NCBI RefSeq assembly: GCF_017316025.1
Contig: NZ_JAFLVT010000002.1
Coordinates: forward strand, 1 to 64,000
Length of the DNA: 64,000 bases
Direction of reading: 5' to 3'
Origin: Candidatus Enterococcus myersii
Lineage (GTDB): Bacteria > Bacillota > Bacilli > Lactobacillales > Enterococcaceae
Shown: positions 15,645 through 25,053 of the stretch, one piece after another
Layout: each line of letters starts with the position of its first letter
Position numbering within the stretch: position 1 is the stretch's first letter
Notes under the pieces: generated by a model
The model's input: only the letters and a program-made list of their open reading frames with translations
The model's database searches: none
Told to the model about the DNA's origin: nothing
Translations under genes and position numbers: made by a program

Positions 15645-16310
15645 TTAATCAAAATAATTAACAGTATACATGTGATCCAAAGCTTTTAACTGCTCACAAA
15701 TACCTGGTTGGGGCTCATCAACTTCAATAATCATAATCGCTTTTTCACCTTTTGACTCCCGCGTGACAGTCATGGTACCGATATTTGCCCCGCGTTTTGA
15801 TAAGATATTGGTAACTTTAGCAATCATGCCTGGCACATCTTGATGAACTGTAATAAAGGTTGGTGTTCCCATAGATAAAGAAATTTTAAAACCATTTAAC
15901 TCGGAAATTTGAATATTGCCACCGCCAATTGATTTGCCGGTTACAGATAATGTTCGCTCACCTTTATGCAGGACCATTTTGACTGAGTTGGGATGTTCCG
16001 CCTTTTCACTTTTAGGAATGAAGTATACTTCCATGCCATTTTCGTAAGCGATTTTTAAAGAGTCTGCCAAACGGGTATCATCTGGCTCCATCCCCAACAA
16101 ACCACCAACTAATGCGATGTCTGTTCCGTGACCGCGATAAGTTTTGGCAAACGATTCATATAAATAAATATCAACACTATCTGGCTGCTCGCCAAAAATA
16201 CTGCGAATAACTTTCCCAATTCGAGCCGCACCGGCAGTATGAGAACTGCTAGGGCCGACCATGACAGGTCCGATAATGTCGAAAACGCTGCGATATTTCA
16301 GCTGTTCCAT
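15645..16310 (-). CDS. sdaAB: L-serine dehydratase, iron-sulfur-dependent, beta subunit
   Basis: 221 residues. The N-terminus FDIIGPVMVGPSSSHTAGAARIGK is the beta-domain signature. The C-terminal 70 residues form an ACT domain (VPGMIAKVTNILSKRGANIGTMTVTRE), which binds serine or controls the enzyme in two-subunit forms. The start at 16310 is set by a GAGGTG site. First gene of the leftward sdaAB-sdaAA operon; its promoter must lie in 16320-16440. Confidence 0.93.
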   Translation of the reverse strand: MEQLKYRSVFDIIGPVMVGPSSSHTAGAARIGKVIRSIFGEQPDSVDIYLYESFAKTYRGHGTDIALVGGLLGMEPDDTRLADSLKIAYENGMEVYFIPKSEKAEHPNSVKMVLHKGERTLSVTGKSIGGGNIQISELNGFKISLSMGTPTFITVHQDVPGMIAKVTNILSKRGANIGTMTVTRESKGEKAIMIIEVDEPQPGICEQLKALDHMYTVNYFD

Positions 16311-16463
16311 TGAAGGCACCTCGTTTCGTTTTATGCACTTGTAGTCTAACACAAAAATAACAGTTTTTAAGCTTGTTTTTCTTATAAAAAAGATAAGTTT
16401 TTTGAAATTTTAATTCAATTCAACTGCGCAATAATAGCAAAAAAAATCAGATACCACAATATA

Positions 16464-17263
<800 letters not shown>

Positions 17264-17279
17264 AGGACCTTCTAGATTC

Positions 17280-17527
17280 TCTAGTTTACCAACTCAACTT
17301 TCAAAACCAATAAGTCAAAAGCTTTCGAAATTGGAAGCGCAATTTATCAAGCTTCTGTCTTATTGCAAGAGAGTAAAGCAGGTTTGTTAAACTTTTCTTG
17401 TTGTCTAGTTTACCAACCCAACTCTCAAAGCCAATAAGTCAAAAGCTCGCGAAATTAGAAGAGCAATTTATCAAACTTTTGTCTTATTGCAAGAGAGTAA
17501 AGCAGGTTTGTTAAACTTTTCTTGTTG
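17280..17527. repeat. Tandem repeat, 124-bp unit, two copies, abutting the rplK promoter
   Basis: CTAGTTTACCAAC begins at 17281 and again at 17405, a period of 124. The two units differ at about ten positions. Each contains CAATAAGTCAAAAGC and TGTCTTATTGCAAGAGAG as inverted arms and ends GTTAAACTTTTCTTGTTG. The last bases of the second copy run into the -35 box of the ribosomal protein promoter. It is clearly related to the repeat at 29618 (shared TAAGTCAAAA, CAATTTATCAAG and GAGAG blocks). Confidence 0.9.
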
Positions 17528-17552
17528 CAATTTTTGCGAATTTTGCTATAAT
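17525..17552 (+). promoter_or_regulatory. Promoter of the rplK-rplA operon
   Basis: TTGCAA (17525-17530), 16 bases, extended -10 TGCTATAAT (TATAAT at 17547-17552). The first three bases of the -35 box come from the end of the upstream repeat unit. Confidence 0.7.
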
Positions 17553-17632
17553 ATTTCAGTGTGCGTAAACTCACGCTTATTTTGAGGCACGCATTTTTAA
17601 TTGTGTTTTTACTATTTAGTAGCAGCACAAGT

Positions 17633-17687
17633 ACGTGGGAGGAGAAATATGCATCTCCAATTAACCACATCACGGACTCAAGGAGGT
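17633..17687 (+). promoter_or_regulatory. rplK leader with L1-type autoregulatory motif
   Basis: ACGTGGGAGG (17633-17642) and TAACCACATCA (17662-17672) flank a small hairpin (GGAG...CTCC) just before the ribosome binding site. The same pair of motifs recurs before rplA. The layout resembles known L1 binding sites in L11-operon messengers, which mimic the 23S rRNA L1 stalk. Feedback repression by L1 is inferred. Confidence 0.6.
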
Positions 17688-17694
17688 ATGTCTC

Positions 17695-18117
17695 GTGGCA
17701 AAGAAAGTTGAAAAAATCGTTAAATTGCAAATTCCTGCAGGTAAAGCAACACCAGCTCCACCAGTAGGTCCTGCGCTAGGTCAAGCGGGTATCAACATCA
17801 TGGGCTTCACAAAAGAATTTAACGCCCGTACTGCTGATCAAGCAGGTTTAATCATTCCAGTTGTGATCTCTGTATATGAAGACCGTTCATTTACATTCGT
17901 CACAAAAACACCACCAGCTGCAGTATTATTGAAAAAAGCTGCCGGTGTTGAAAAAGGTTCAGGCGAACCAAACAAAACTAAAGTTGCAAAAGTTACGCGT
18001 GATCAAGTTAAAGAAATCGCTGAAACTAAAATGGCTGACCTAAACGCTGCTGATGTAGAAGCTGCTATGCGCATGGTCGAAGGTACTGCACGAAGCATGG
18101 GGATCACTGTAGAATAA
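17695..18117 (+). CDS. rplK: 50S ribosomal protein L11
   Basis: 140 residues. [32 protein letters not shown] is the conserved N-terminal domain; the C-terminal domain binds 23S rRNA at the GTPase centre and is needed for RelA activation. It starts with GTG at 17695 (AAGGAGG 8 bases upstream); the nearer ATG at 17688 is out of frame. Confidence 0.97.
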   Translation: MAKKVEKIVKLQIPAGKATPAPPVGPALGQAGINIMGFTKEFNARTADQAGLIIPVVISVYEDRSFTFVTKTPPAAVLLKKAAGVEKGSGEPNKTKVAKVTRDQVKEIAETKMADLNAADVEAAMRMVEGTARSMGITVE

Positions 18118-18173
18118 TTCTACACCCTGAGGAAGTAGCTTCTCAGTTTACTCGCTATTGAAAAATACGAGAC

Positions 18174-18212
18174 ACGTGGGAGGTTCTACCGTTATAACCA
18201 CATCAAGGAGGA
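18174..18212 (+). promoter_or_regulatory. rplA leader, second copy of the L1-type motif
   Basis: ACGTGGGAGG (18174-18183) and TAACCACATCA (18195-18205) repeat the motif of the rplK leader and run straight into AAGGAGG of rplA. A short CTGAGGAAG/CTTCTCAG stem (18127-18145) lies between rplK and the motif. Confidence 0.58.
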
Positions 18213-18218
18213 AACAAA

Positions 18219-18908
18219 ATGGCTAAAAAGAGCAAAAAAATGCAAGAAGCATTAAAAAAAGTTGACGCAACTAAAGCTTACTCTGTTGAAGAAGCTGTTG
18301 CTTTGGCAAAAGAAACAAATATCGCAAAATTCGACGCAACGGTTGAAGTTGCATACAAATTAAATGTTGACCCTAAAAAAGCGGATCAACAAATCCGTGG
18401 TGCTGTTGTATTACCAAACGGTACTGGTAAAACACAAACTGTTTTAGTTTTTGCTAAAGGCGAAAAAGCTAAAGAAGCAGAAGCAGCAGGCGCTGACTTT
18501 GTTGGCGACGACGACATGGTTCAAAAAATCCAAGGTGGATGGTTTGACTTTGACGTAGTTGTGGCAACACCAGATATGATGGCTACTGTCGGTAAATTAG
18601 GTCGTGTTTTAGGCCCTAAAGGTTTAATGCCTAACCCTAAAACTGGTACAGTTACAATGGACGTTACAAAAGCTGTTAACGAAGTAAAAGCCGGTAAAGT
18701 TACTTACCGTGTTGACAAAGCTGGTAACGTGCACGTGCCAATCGGTAAAGTTTCATTTGAAGATGACAAATTAGTTGAAAACTTCAAAACAATTAACGAT
18801 GTGTTAGTGAAAGCTAAACCATCAGCTGCAAAAGGTCAATATATCAAAAACATTTCAGTGACTACAACATTTGGTCCTGGTGTTCACGTTGACCAAGCTT
18901 CATTTTAA
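18219..18908 (+). CDS. rplA: 50S ribosomal protein L1
   Basis: 229 residues. [19 protein letters not shown] and [22 protein letters not shown] are diagnostic L1 sequences. L1 forms the mobile stalk that helps deacylated tRNA leave the ribosome, and in many bacteria it represses its own operon by binding the leader. It follows rplK after about 100 bases containing the L1-type motif. Confidence 0.97.
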   Translation: MAKKSKKMQEALKKVDATKAYSVEEAVALAKETNIAKFDATVEVAYKLNVDPKKADQQIRGAVVLPNGTGKTQTVLVFAKGEKAKEAEAAGADFVGDDDMVQKIQGGWFDFDVVVATPDMMATVGKLGRVLGPKGLMPNPKTGTVTMDVTKAVNEVKAGKVTYRVDKAGNVHVPIGKVSFEDDKLVENFKTINDVLVKAKPSAAKGQYIKNISVTTTFGPGVHVDQASF

Positions 18909-18931
18909 TTAAACGTAATTAAAACATTGAC

Positions 18932-19086
18932 TTGACTACCTTATCTATGGTAAGGTAGTCAAGGTTAATAATTAACTGTACCGAAGACAGTAGGTGGCGT
19001 ATGTCTTAATTTCCTACCGAGGACGTTTATTGGAGAACATTCAATAGTCCCTCTATGTCTACGGTGACAAGGAGAGGCTTTTTTCT
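18932..19086 (+). promoter_or_regulatory. L10 leader with stem-loops and attenuator
   Basis: A 12-bp stem (TTGACTACCTTA/TAAGGTAGTCAA, 18932-18962) opens the region. From about 18974 the sequence has the conserved L10-leader blocks ACTGTACCGAAGACAGTAGGTG, CCTACCGAGGACGT and CGGTGACAAGGAGAGGCTTTTTT, the last being a stem with a T-run. In other Firmicutes the L10-L12 complex binds this leader and represses rplJL. Confidence 0.85.
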
Positions 19087-19130
19087 TTGCCTAAAATCCT
19101 TGTTCATCAAAATCAGGAGGTGAAATACAA

Positions 19131-19634
19131 GTGAGTGAAGCAGCAATCGCTAAAAAAGCGCAAATCGTTGACGAAGTTGCTGAAAAATTCAATGCAGCTG
19201 CATCTGTTGTAATCGCTGATTACCGTGGATTAACTGTTGAAGAAGTAACAACTTTACGTAAACAATTGCGTGAAGCAGGCGTTGAAATGAAAGTTATCAA
19301 AAACTCTATCCTTTCTCGCGCTGCAAAACAAGCCGGCTTAGAAGGTTTGGATGAAGTTTTCACAGGTCCTACTGCCGTTGCATTTAGTAACGACGACGTA
19401 GTTGCACCAGCGAAAATCATGGACGAATTTTCAAAAGACGCAAAAGCATTAGAATTAAAAGGCGGTATCATTGAAGGTAAAGTGGCTTCTTTAGAAGAAA
19501 TCACAGCTTTGGCAAAATTACCAAACCGCGAAGGACTACTTTCTATGTTACTATCTGTACTACAAGCGCCAGTCCGCAACGTGGCTTACGCTGTCAACGC
19601 AGTGGCAGAAAGCAAAGATGGAGATGCAGCTTAA
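19131..19634 (+). CDS. rplJ: 50S ribosomal protein L10
   Basis: 167 residues. N-terminal [51 protein letters not shown] is typical L10; the C-terminal helix binds L7/L12 dimers to form the ribosomal stalk. Starts with GTG at 19131 behind AGGAGGTG. Preceded by the L10 leader. Confidence 0.97.
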   Translation: MSEAAIAKKAQIVDEVAEKFNAAASVVIADYRGLTVEEVTTLRKQLREAGVEMKVIKNSILSRAAKQAGLEGLDEVFTGPTAVAFSNDDVVAPAKIMDEFSKDAKALELKGGIIEGKVASLEEITALAKLPNREGLLSMLLSVLQAPVRNVAYAVNAVAESKDGDAA

Positions 19635-19688
19635 GCGCCGCATAATCTAAATAAAAAAAACAAAACCTAAATTGGAGGAAAATCAATC

Positions 19689-20057
19689 ATGGCATTGAAT
19701 ATCGAAAACATTGTCGAAGAGCTAAAAGGCGCGACAATCTTAGAATTAAACGACTTAGTTAAAGCTATCGAAGAAGAATTTGGCGTATCTGCAGCAGCTC
19801 CTGTAGCTGTAGCTGCAGCTGGTGCTGCTGGTGCAGCAGAAGAACAAACAGAATTTACTGTTGAATTAACTTCAGCTGGCGACCAAAAAGTTAAAGTTAT
19901 CAAAGCAGTTCGTGAAGCAACTGGCTTAGGCTTGAAAGAAGCTAAAGCATTAGTTGATGGCGCTCCTGCACCAATCAAAGAAGCAGTTTCTAAAGAAGAA
20001 GCTGAAGAATTGAAAGGCAAACTTGAAGAAGTTGGCGCATCTGTAACAGTAAAATAA
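19689..20057 (+). CDS. rplL: 50S ribosomal protein L7/L12
   Basis: 122 residues. N-terminal dimerisation part, an alanine-rich hinge (about 36-52) and the C-terminal factor-binding domain ([27 protein letters not shown]). It recruits translation factors to the ribosome. It follows rplJ after 54 bases behind GGAGG and is closed by a terminator. Confidence 0.97.
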   Translation: MALNIENIVEELKGATILELNDLVKAIEEEFGVSAAAPVAVAAAGAAGAAEEQTEFTVELTSAGDQKVKVIKAVREATGLGLKEAKALVDGAPAPIKEAVSKEEAEELKGKLEEVGASVTVK

Positions 20058-20071
20058 TCACTGATTATTTC

Positions 20072-20105
20072 AAAAGCCGGGATCCTTTAGGGTCTCGGCT
20101 TTTTT
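20072..20105 (+). terminator. Terminator after rplL
   Basis: AAAAGCCG and CGGCTTTT stem with a T-run. Confidence 0.88.
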
Positions 20106-20107
20106 GT

Positions 20108-20697
20108 ATGACAAAATTTGTTTGAGAATTCACAAACGAAATATTTATTTGTGAATTTATTTTGAAGATTATTTGCCATAAAAGATAGTCTATAAAGAAT
20201 AGATAGTTATTAAAAAAAATGAAGAACGGGAAGTAGTATCTTTTACCTGCTTGAATGTAAAAGATAGATAGTTATTAATAGAATCTGCTAATTATTCTTA
20301 ATAAGAGGGAGTAAAATTTACCTTTTTGGCAATATTAATATAAATTGCTGGAAATATAGCACAATTATGAATTATTGATATAGAAAACTATCTATTTAAT
20401 CCCCCTTCATTAATGGATGTCATAATTCTTCAAAATAATACAAAAGATAGGAATTGAATACCCTCCTCGTTTTTAAGTATTATAGATAACCTTTATTTTT
20501 TTTTATAATTTTTTAACGTCAATTCTGGCGTGGTCTATTTCTAAATTAGAATTAGTAAAATAACTGATAATTTTGTACTTTTTCAAAAAACAATTGTTTT
20601 GTCACAGATTAAAAAAAAAAACTTTTTTTGTGAGTTTGTTAATATGTGCTCTCCTCCATAGAATGGGATTATCCTACTAGTTAAAGGAGTGGAGACA
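20108..20697 (+). other. Long AT-rich upstream region of the pilus operon with repeated ATAGATAGTTATTA
   Basis: 590 bases without a gene. ATAGATAGTTATTA occurs at 20199-20212 and 20264-20277, and the inverted form AACTATCTAT at 20386-20395. Two looser AAAGATAG copies lie at 20181 and 20443. No clear promoter could be fixed. The spaced repeats could be sites for an activator of pilus expression, since no regulator gene lies next to the locus. Confidence 0.5.
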
Positions 20698-23571
20698 ATG
20701 AAAAAAAAGGGTTGGAAAAGGCAGTGGTTTGTTCTTTTGGGATTAGTAATTGTACTATTACCCTTTGCTCAATCTTTCATTAATGGCATGACAGCAATTG
20801 CGTTAACGGAAGGCAAAGAAAAAAACGAACAACAATTATTTGATAACGAATACGGTAAGGCTTCAATTCAACATCAAATTAAGGAAAATCATGTTGATTG
20901 GCAAATCAATATACATAAAAATGACAACAAAGGGCCAACACGCTTGACCTATTCGCTACAAGATGTAAAAGATAAAGCTGTTATCTTGCCAACAACGGTC
21001 AAAGATGATCAGTCATCAGAAAATTTATTTGAGGTAAAAACAGATAAAAGTATTGCAGACTACGGTCAAGTAGTGGAAAAAGAAGTATCCACTGCTATTA
21101 AAAACGATCAAATTAAATTTACGACACCGGTGGTAAGTGAAGTCAATTTAAAAGTTAGTTTGAATACAAAAACAAACGATAAGGCTGAAGAAGTAGGATT
21201 CTCAAAAGAATATCCGATTACGCTTGTGAAAGCTAACGTAACAGAATCGACAACAATACAAAGTAGCTTGGGTTCAAGCACTGTTGAATCGACTGCGGCT
21301 TCTTCTAGTGAGGCTACAAAAGAATCAACAAGTGGTGATGTAACAAATTTAGGCGATGCCGACGAAGCAACGGTTGATTCTGCTAAAAAAGAAGCTGAAA
21401 AGAAATATGAAGAAACAGGCAGACCACAGACAATTACTAGAAGTGCGGCAGTAGCCGAGTCAGGAAGCGTAACACCTGGAGGAGAAATTCCTAAAGCGAA
21501 TGAGTTGGTTATCAGTAATGATATCGATAATTCTCTTGATCAAATTAGTGTTGAAGTAACAGGCATAGGTGTTGACGATTATACCCTAAATTCCAAGAAA
21601 GGTACAAAAGCAAATTACGCTAACATAAATGACTATACAGAAAAAGTCTTTACAGATTATGGGACCGTGAATGGAGCAAAGTCAATTATTTTTAAAAATA
21701 ATGAGGCTGCAGAAAAAGCTAAAATCACAATTAACTATCCAAACGTGGGTACTTATAACAAGAAATCAATTGGTGCAAGGTTAACGATAACTAACATTAT
21801 TTCTGCGGATACACATAGTTGGACAGGTGTCTCCCAGCCAGTTATCGATGTTGCGACATCACTATATTCAGGTATGGTCTATGACGATATTAAGGGAATG
21901 GATATTTCTTTCCAATTCACTGCTACTGAAGACTCAAGTCCTATAGAGATGAATAAGAACAATACATTTATCACATTTGCTTCTTTGAATAGCAATGATG
22001 GACAAGGTCCAGAGTTTGTCTTTCCTCATTATGATACACACTTCTATTTAACTAGTGATACTTCGGTAAAACAAGGAATAGTTCCCAATGGCTCCAGAAG
22101 TTCCTATCCATATGGACAACAAGAAGCATTTTATGGGTATAAAGGGTTTGATGATAATTTGGCTGCACCGGGATACGTGAATGGTGCTGTAAGTTTCAAT
22201 GCTGCAAATGGAGGTACTTACACAATTGGATCGTTAGCCAGTCGTTCTTGGACCTCATTTATGAGCAGCGTACTGGTTCCAATTGATCCAGGGGCGCCAA
22301 CTAAGACTGTTACGCAGTCTACAGATTGGGATAGTCGAGATAAAAATGAATTGAATAAGCAATTTTTAAATAGCTATTTAACTGGTTCAGATAAAAAACA
22401 TTCGTATTTTATTAATCAACCGTTGTATAGTTCAGATGAGTCGATTGGTCGTCCAGATGCCATCCAACTAATTGATAACTTACCCGAATACGTTATACCA
22501 GAGAGTCTCTATCTATTACAAAAAGATAAAACCATTAATCTATCGAGCTTATTGCCAAAAAAAGAACCAAACAAGACGAAATACGAGATCAATGCTAGTG
22601 TTACTGGTGAAGATTTGAAACAAATTGATTTCGATGGTAGTGGGTTAAGTTTTAGAGTAGATGTTAAGGTGAATCCTGCTTTTGAGGCGGCCGATAAATT
22701 AAAGAAACAAATTGATATGGTAAATACGGCAACTGTTAATTTTAACTTGAATGGTGTTCCATTATTCAGCCATGATACTAATGATGTAACCACTTATGTT
22801 CGACCGAAAGATATCGATATTCCTGTAGAAAAGCGATGGACCGAAGACAAAAACTACACAAAATTACGCAAAAAAGTTACATTGCAATTACAAAAAACAA
22901 TCGATAATGGTTCGACTTGGGAAAACGTGGAAGGCAAAAAATTTGAAATTCAGCCGACTGATACAGGAGAAGCGTTAAAAACAACATTTACTTCGCTGGC
23001 ATCTTTAGAACAAAACCATCCAGTTGATTATCGTGTTATAGAAGTTTTCGAAAATGGACAAACATCAGTTCCAGGTTATAAGGAACCAATTTATAGCAAA
23101 GAAAATGGTACGTTCCTTGTAACGAACGAGTTGTTAAAAATAGATTTGAATTTTACTAAAATTGCTGATAATGGCGAACCATTATCTGACGTCACTTTTA
23201 AACTTATGAAAAATGATGGTAGTGATAAAAAAACTGTTACAACTGGTCCAGATGGTAAGGTGAGTTTTGAAGGATTAACATTAGGCAAGTATCAGCTGGA
23301 AGAGACTCAGACTGCTGATGGCTATGAATTAGGAAAAAATGGAATAACTCAATGGGATTTTGAGGTGACTTCTCAAGAAAATCAGCTTTCTATTAGTTGG
23401 GAAAAGGAGTCCCCAATAGATAAAAATGGAAATTTTGTAAATAAGCTTAAAGTCCCACTCCCAGCAACGGGTGGCATGGGTGTATGGCTAATTTACGGCA
23501 CCGGGGCTTTGGCTATCATTGTGGCTGGCGGTTATTACTTCTTACGCAATAAAAGTAAGGGGGAAGCTTAA
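20698..23571 (+). CDS. Pilus tip/large adhesin subunit with LPXTG-type anchor
   Basis: 957 residues. A signal peptide (about 1-37) is followed by a Ser/Thr-rich linker (about 190-240), a large middle region of unknown fold, a Cna-B-like stretch (about 705-800, PVEKRWTEDKNYTKLRKKVTLQLQ) and a SpaA-like domain (about 815-900) with the E-box YQLEETQTADGY. The end is LPATGG, a hydrophobic helix and NKSKGEA, a sortase signal. As the largest and first subunit it is probably the tip adhesin, but I see no MIDAS motif of a von Willebrand A domain as in EbpA. The ATG at 20698 follows AAAGGAG; an in-frame GTG lies 9 bases earlier. Confidence 0.85.
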   Translation: MKKKGWKRQWFVLLGLVIVLLPFAQSFINGMTAIALTEGKEKNEQQLFDNEYGKASIQHQIKENHVDWQINIHKNDNKGPTRLTYSLQDVKDKAVILPTTVKDDQSSENLFEVKTDKSIADYGQVVEKEVSTAIKNDQIKFTTPVVSEVNLKVSLNTKTNDKAEEVGFSKEYPITLVKANVTESTTIQSSLGSSTVESTAASSSEATKESTSGDVTNLGDADEATVDSAKKEAEKKYEETGRPQTITRSAAVAESGSVTPGGEIPKANELVISNDIDNSLDQISVEVTGIGVDDYTLNSKKGTKANYANINDYTEKVFTDYGTVNGAKSIIFKNNEAAEKAKITINYPNVGTYNKKSIGARLTITNIISADTHSWTGVSQPVIDVATSLYSGMVYDDIKGMDISFQFTATEDSSPIEMNKNNTFITFASLNSNDGQGPEFVFPHYDTHFYLTSDTSVKQGIVPNGSRSSYPYGQQEAFYGYKGFDDNLAAPGYVNGAVSFNAANGGTYTIGSLASRSWTSFMSSVLVPIDPGAPTKTVTQSTDWDSRDKNELNKQFLNSYLTGSDKKHSYFINQPLYSSDESIGRPDAIQLIDNLPEYVIPESLYLLQKDKTINLSSLLPKKEPNKTKYEINASVTGEDLKQIDFDGSGLSFRVDVKVNPAFEAADKLKKQIDMVNTATVNFNLNGVPLFSHDTNDVTTYVRPKDIDIPVEKRWTEDKNYTKLRKKVTLQLQKTIDNGSTWENVEGKKFEIQPTDTGEALKTTFTSLASLEQNHPVDYRVIEVFENGQTSVPGYKEPIYSKENGTFLVTNELLKIDLNFTKIADNGEPLSDVTFKLMKNDGSDKKTVTTGPDGKVSFEGLTLGKYQLEETQTADGYELGKNGITQWDFEVTSQENQLSISWEKESPIDKNGNFVNKLKVPLPATGGMGVWLIYGTGALAIIVAGGYYFLRNKSKGEA

Positions 23572-25038
23572 ATGAAAAAAATCATAGTTACCCTTACTAG
23601 TATTATTTTATGCTTACCACTCTTGATGGGGATGACTCCTGCCGATCAAAATAAGGCGACTCAAATTCAAGTTGTGTTACACAAGATTGCATTTCCAGAA
23701 GGAGAGCTACCACAGAATACGCCTAATACAGGGAAAATTGACGATCAACATGCAGAATTATTAAAGGAATATCATGGACTAAATAATGTAACCTTTGATG
23801 TTTTTGATGTTTCCCGCAAGTTCTATGATTTACGCCAACAAGGTTTGACAACAGAGCAAGCGCAAGATCAACTTGCAAAACTTGGTCCGAATAAAGAACG
23901 GGTTGCTACAGGTGTAACACAAAATGTTGGCGGGGAAGATGGAACATTAGCTTTTTCACTATCGTCTACTTCTACACAAGCTGATGGTAAAGATGCAGTT
24001 TATCTATTTCACGAGGCGAAAGCGCCTGATTATATTAAGGAAAAGTCCAAAGATCTAGTGGTGGTATTGCCAATTTATGACGGTGATAAAGTCATGAGTA
24101 AAATTCATTTGTATCCAAAAAATGAGCGGAAAACGACAATTCCACCTCGATTCACAAAAGTCGTGACAGACGGCAAGGCAAATTATAATTTTGGCGATAA
24201 AATTCCTTTTACTGTTACTACGACAGTTCCGGCAGATTTAACAGATTACAAGTTTTATAAAGTCACCGACCAAGCAGATGAAGTGTTACATTTTAATCCG
24301 GAATCCTTATCTGTAACAATTGATGGGAAAGATATTTCTGCCCTCTTTGAAAAAATAATTCGGCAACATGGTTTTGAGCTCAACTTTAATGATATGAAGA
24401 AATTGGAACCCTATGAAGGCAAGACGATTGTGGTCACGTATACAGATACGTTAATGAGCCATGACAAAGTCGATGCCAAAATTGTGAATACAGCTTCTCT
24501 GGATACAGATTTTGACAAGATTGTGAAAGAAGTCGATGTAAAAACTGGCGGAAAACGTTTTGTGAAAGTCGATGCACGCGATACTAATAAAAAATTGGCG
24601 GACGCAAAATTTGTGATACTAAACGAAAAAGGCGACTACTTGAGCCAAGAGAAGACAGGGTTCGCTTGGACAAATAAAGTGACTAATCAAAATGTACTGA
24701 AATTAATTTCAGATAAAAACGGCCAATTTGAAATTCGCGGACTCGCTTACGGCACTTATCAATTAGAGGAAATAAAAGCACCAATTGGTTATGTGCTAAG
24801 CAAAGAAAAAATTTCCTTCAAAGTAAGTGAGACAAGCTACGATCAAAAAGCCGGCGTGCTTAAGGTTGTTAATACTCAAGAACGCAGAAAAATTCCAAAA
24901 ACGAAAAAACCACATACCGGCATTTTTCCAAAAACAAACGATACCTTCAATAGCAAGTTAATTTGGTTAGGTGCATTCCTGGTTCTTATGGTAGTGATTG
25001 GGTTTATTCACAATAAAAAGGATAAAAAAGAAGAATAA
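23572..25038 (+). CDS. Minor/basal pilin subunit with FPKTN anchor signal
   Basis: 488 residues. Signal peptide (about 1-22). The pilin motif LYPKNERK, whose lysine forms intersubunit isopeptide bonds, is at about 180-187. A SpaA-like domain (about 325-440) has the E-box YQLEEIKAPIGYV. The sorting signal is FPKTND rather than LPXTG, then a membrane helix and KKDKKEE. It begins directly after the stop codon of the tip gene. Order and size match the second gene of enterococcal ebp/emp-type pilus operons. Confidence 0.84.
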   Translation: MKKIIVTLTSIILCLPLLMGMTPADQNKATQIQVVLHKIAFPEGELPQNTPNTGKIDDQHAELLKEYHGLNNVTFDVFDVSRKFYDLRQQGLTTEQAQDQLAKLGPNKERVATGVTQNVGGEDGTLAFSLSSTSTQADGKDAVYLFHEAKAPDYIKEKSKDLVVVLPIYDGDKVMSKIHLYPKNERKTTIPPRFTKVVTDGKANYNFGDKIPFTVTTTVPADLTDYKFYKVTDQADEVLHFNPESLSVTIDGKDISALFEKIIRQHGFELNFNDMKKLEPYEGKTIVVTYTDTLMSHDKVDAKIVNTASLDTDFDKIVKEVDVKTGGKRFVKVDARDTNKKLADAKFVILNEKGDYLSQEKTGFAWTNKVTNQNVLKLISDKNGQFEIRGLAYGTYQLEEIKAPIGYVLSKEKISFKVSETSYDQKAGVLKVVNTQERRKIPKTKKPHTGIFPKTNDTFNSKLIWLGAFLVLMVVIGFIHNKKDKKEE

Positions 25039-25053
25039 AAAGGGGTAAAGAAG

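Noticed and set aside
20108-20688. Pilus regulator gene upstream of the pilus operon
   Set aside because: All frames in this stretch are broken by stop codons; only AT-rich repeats are present.
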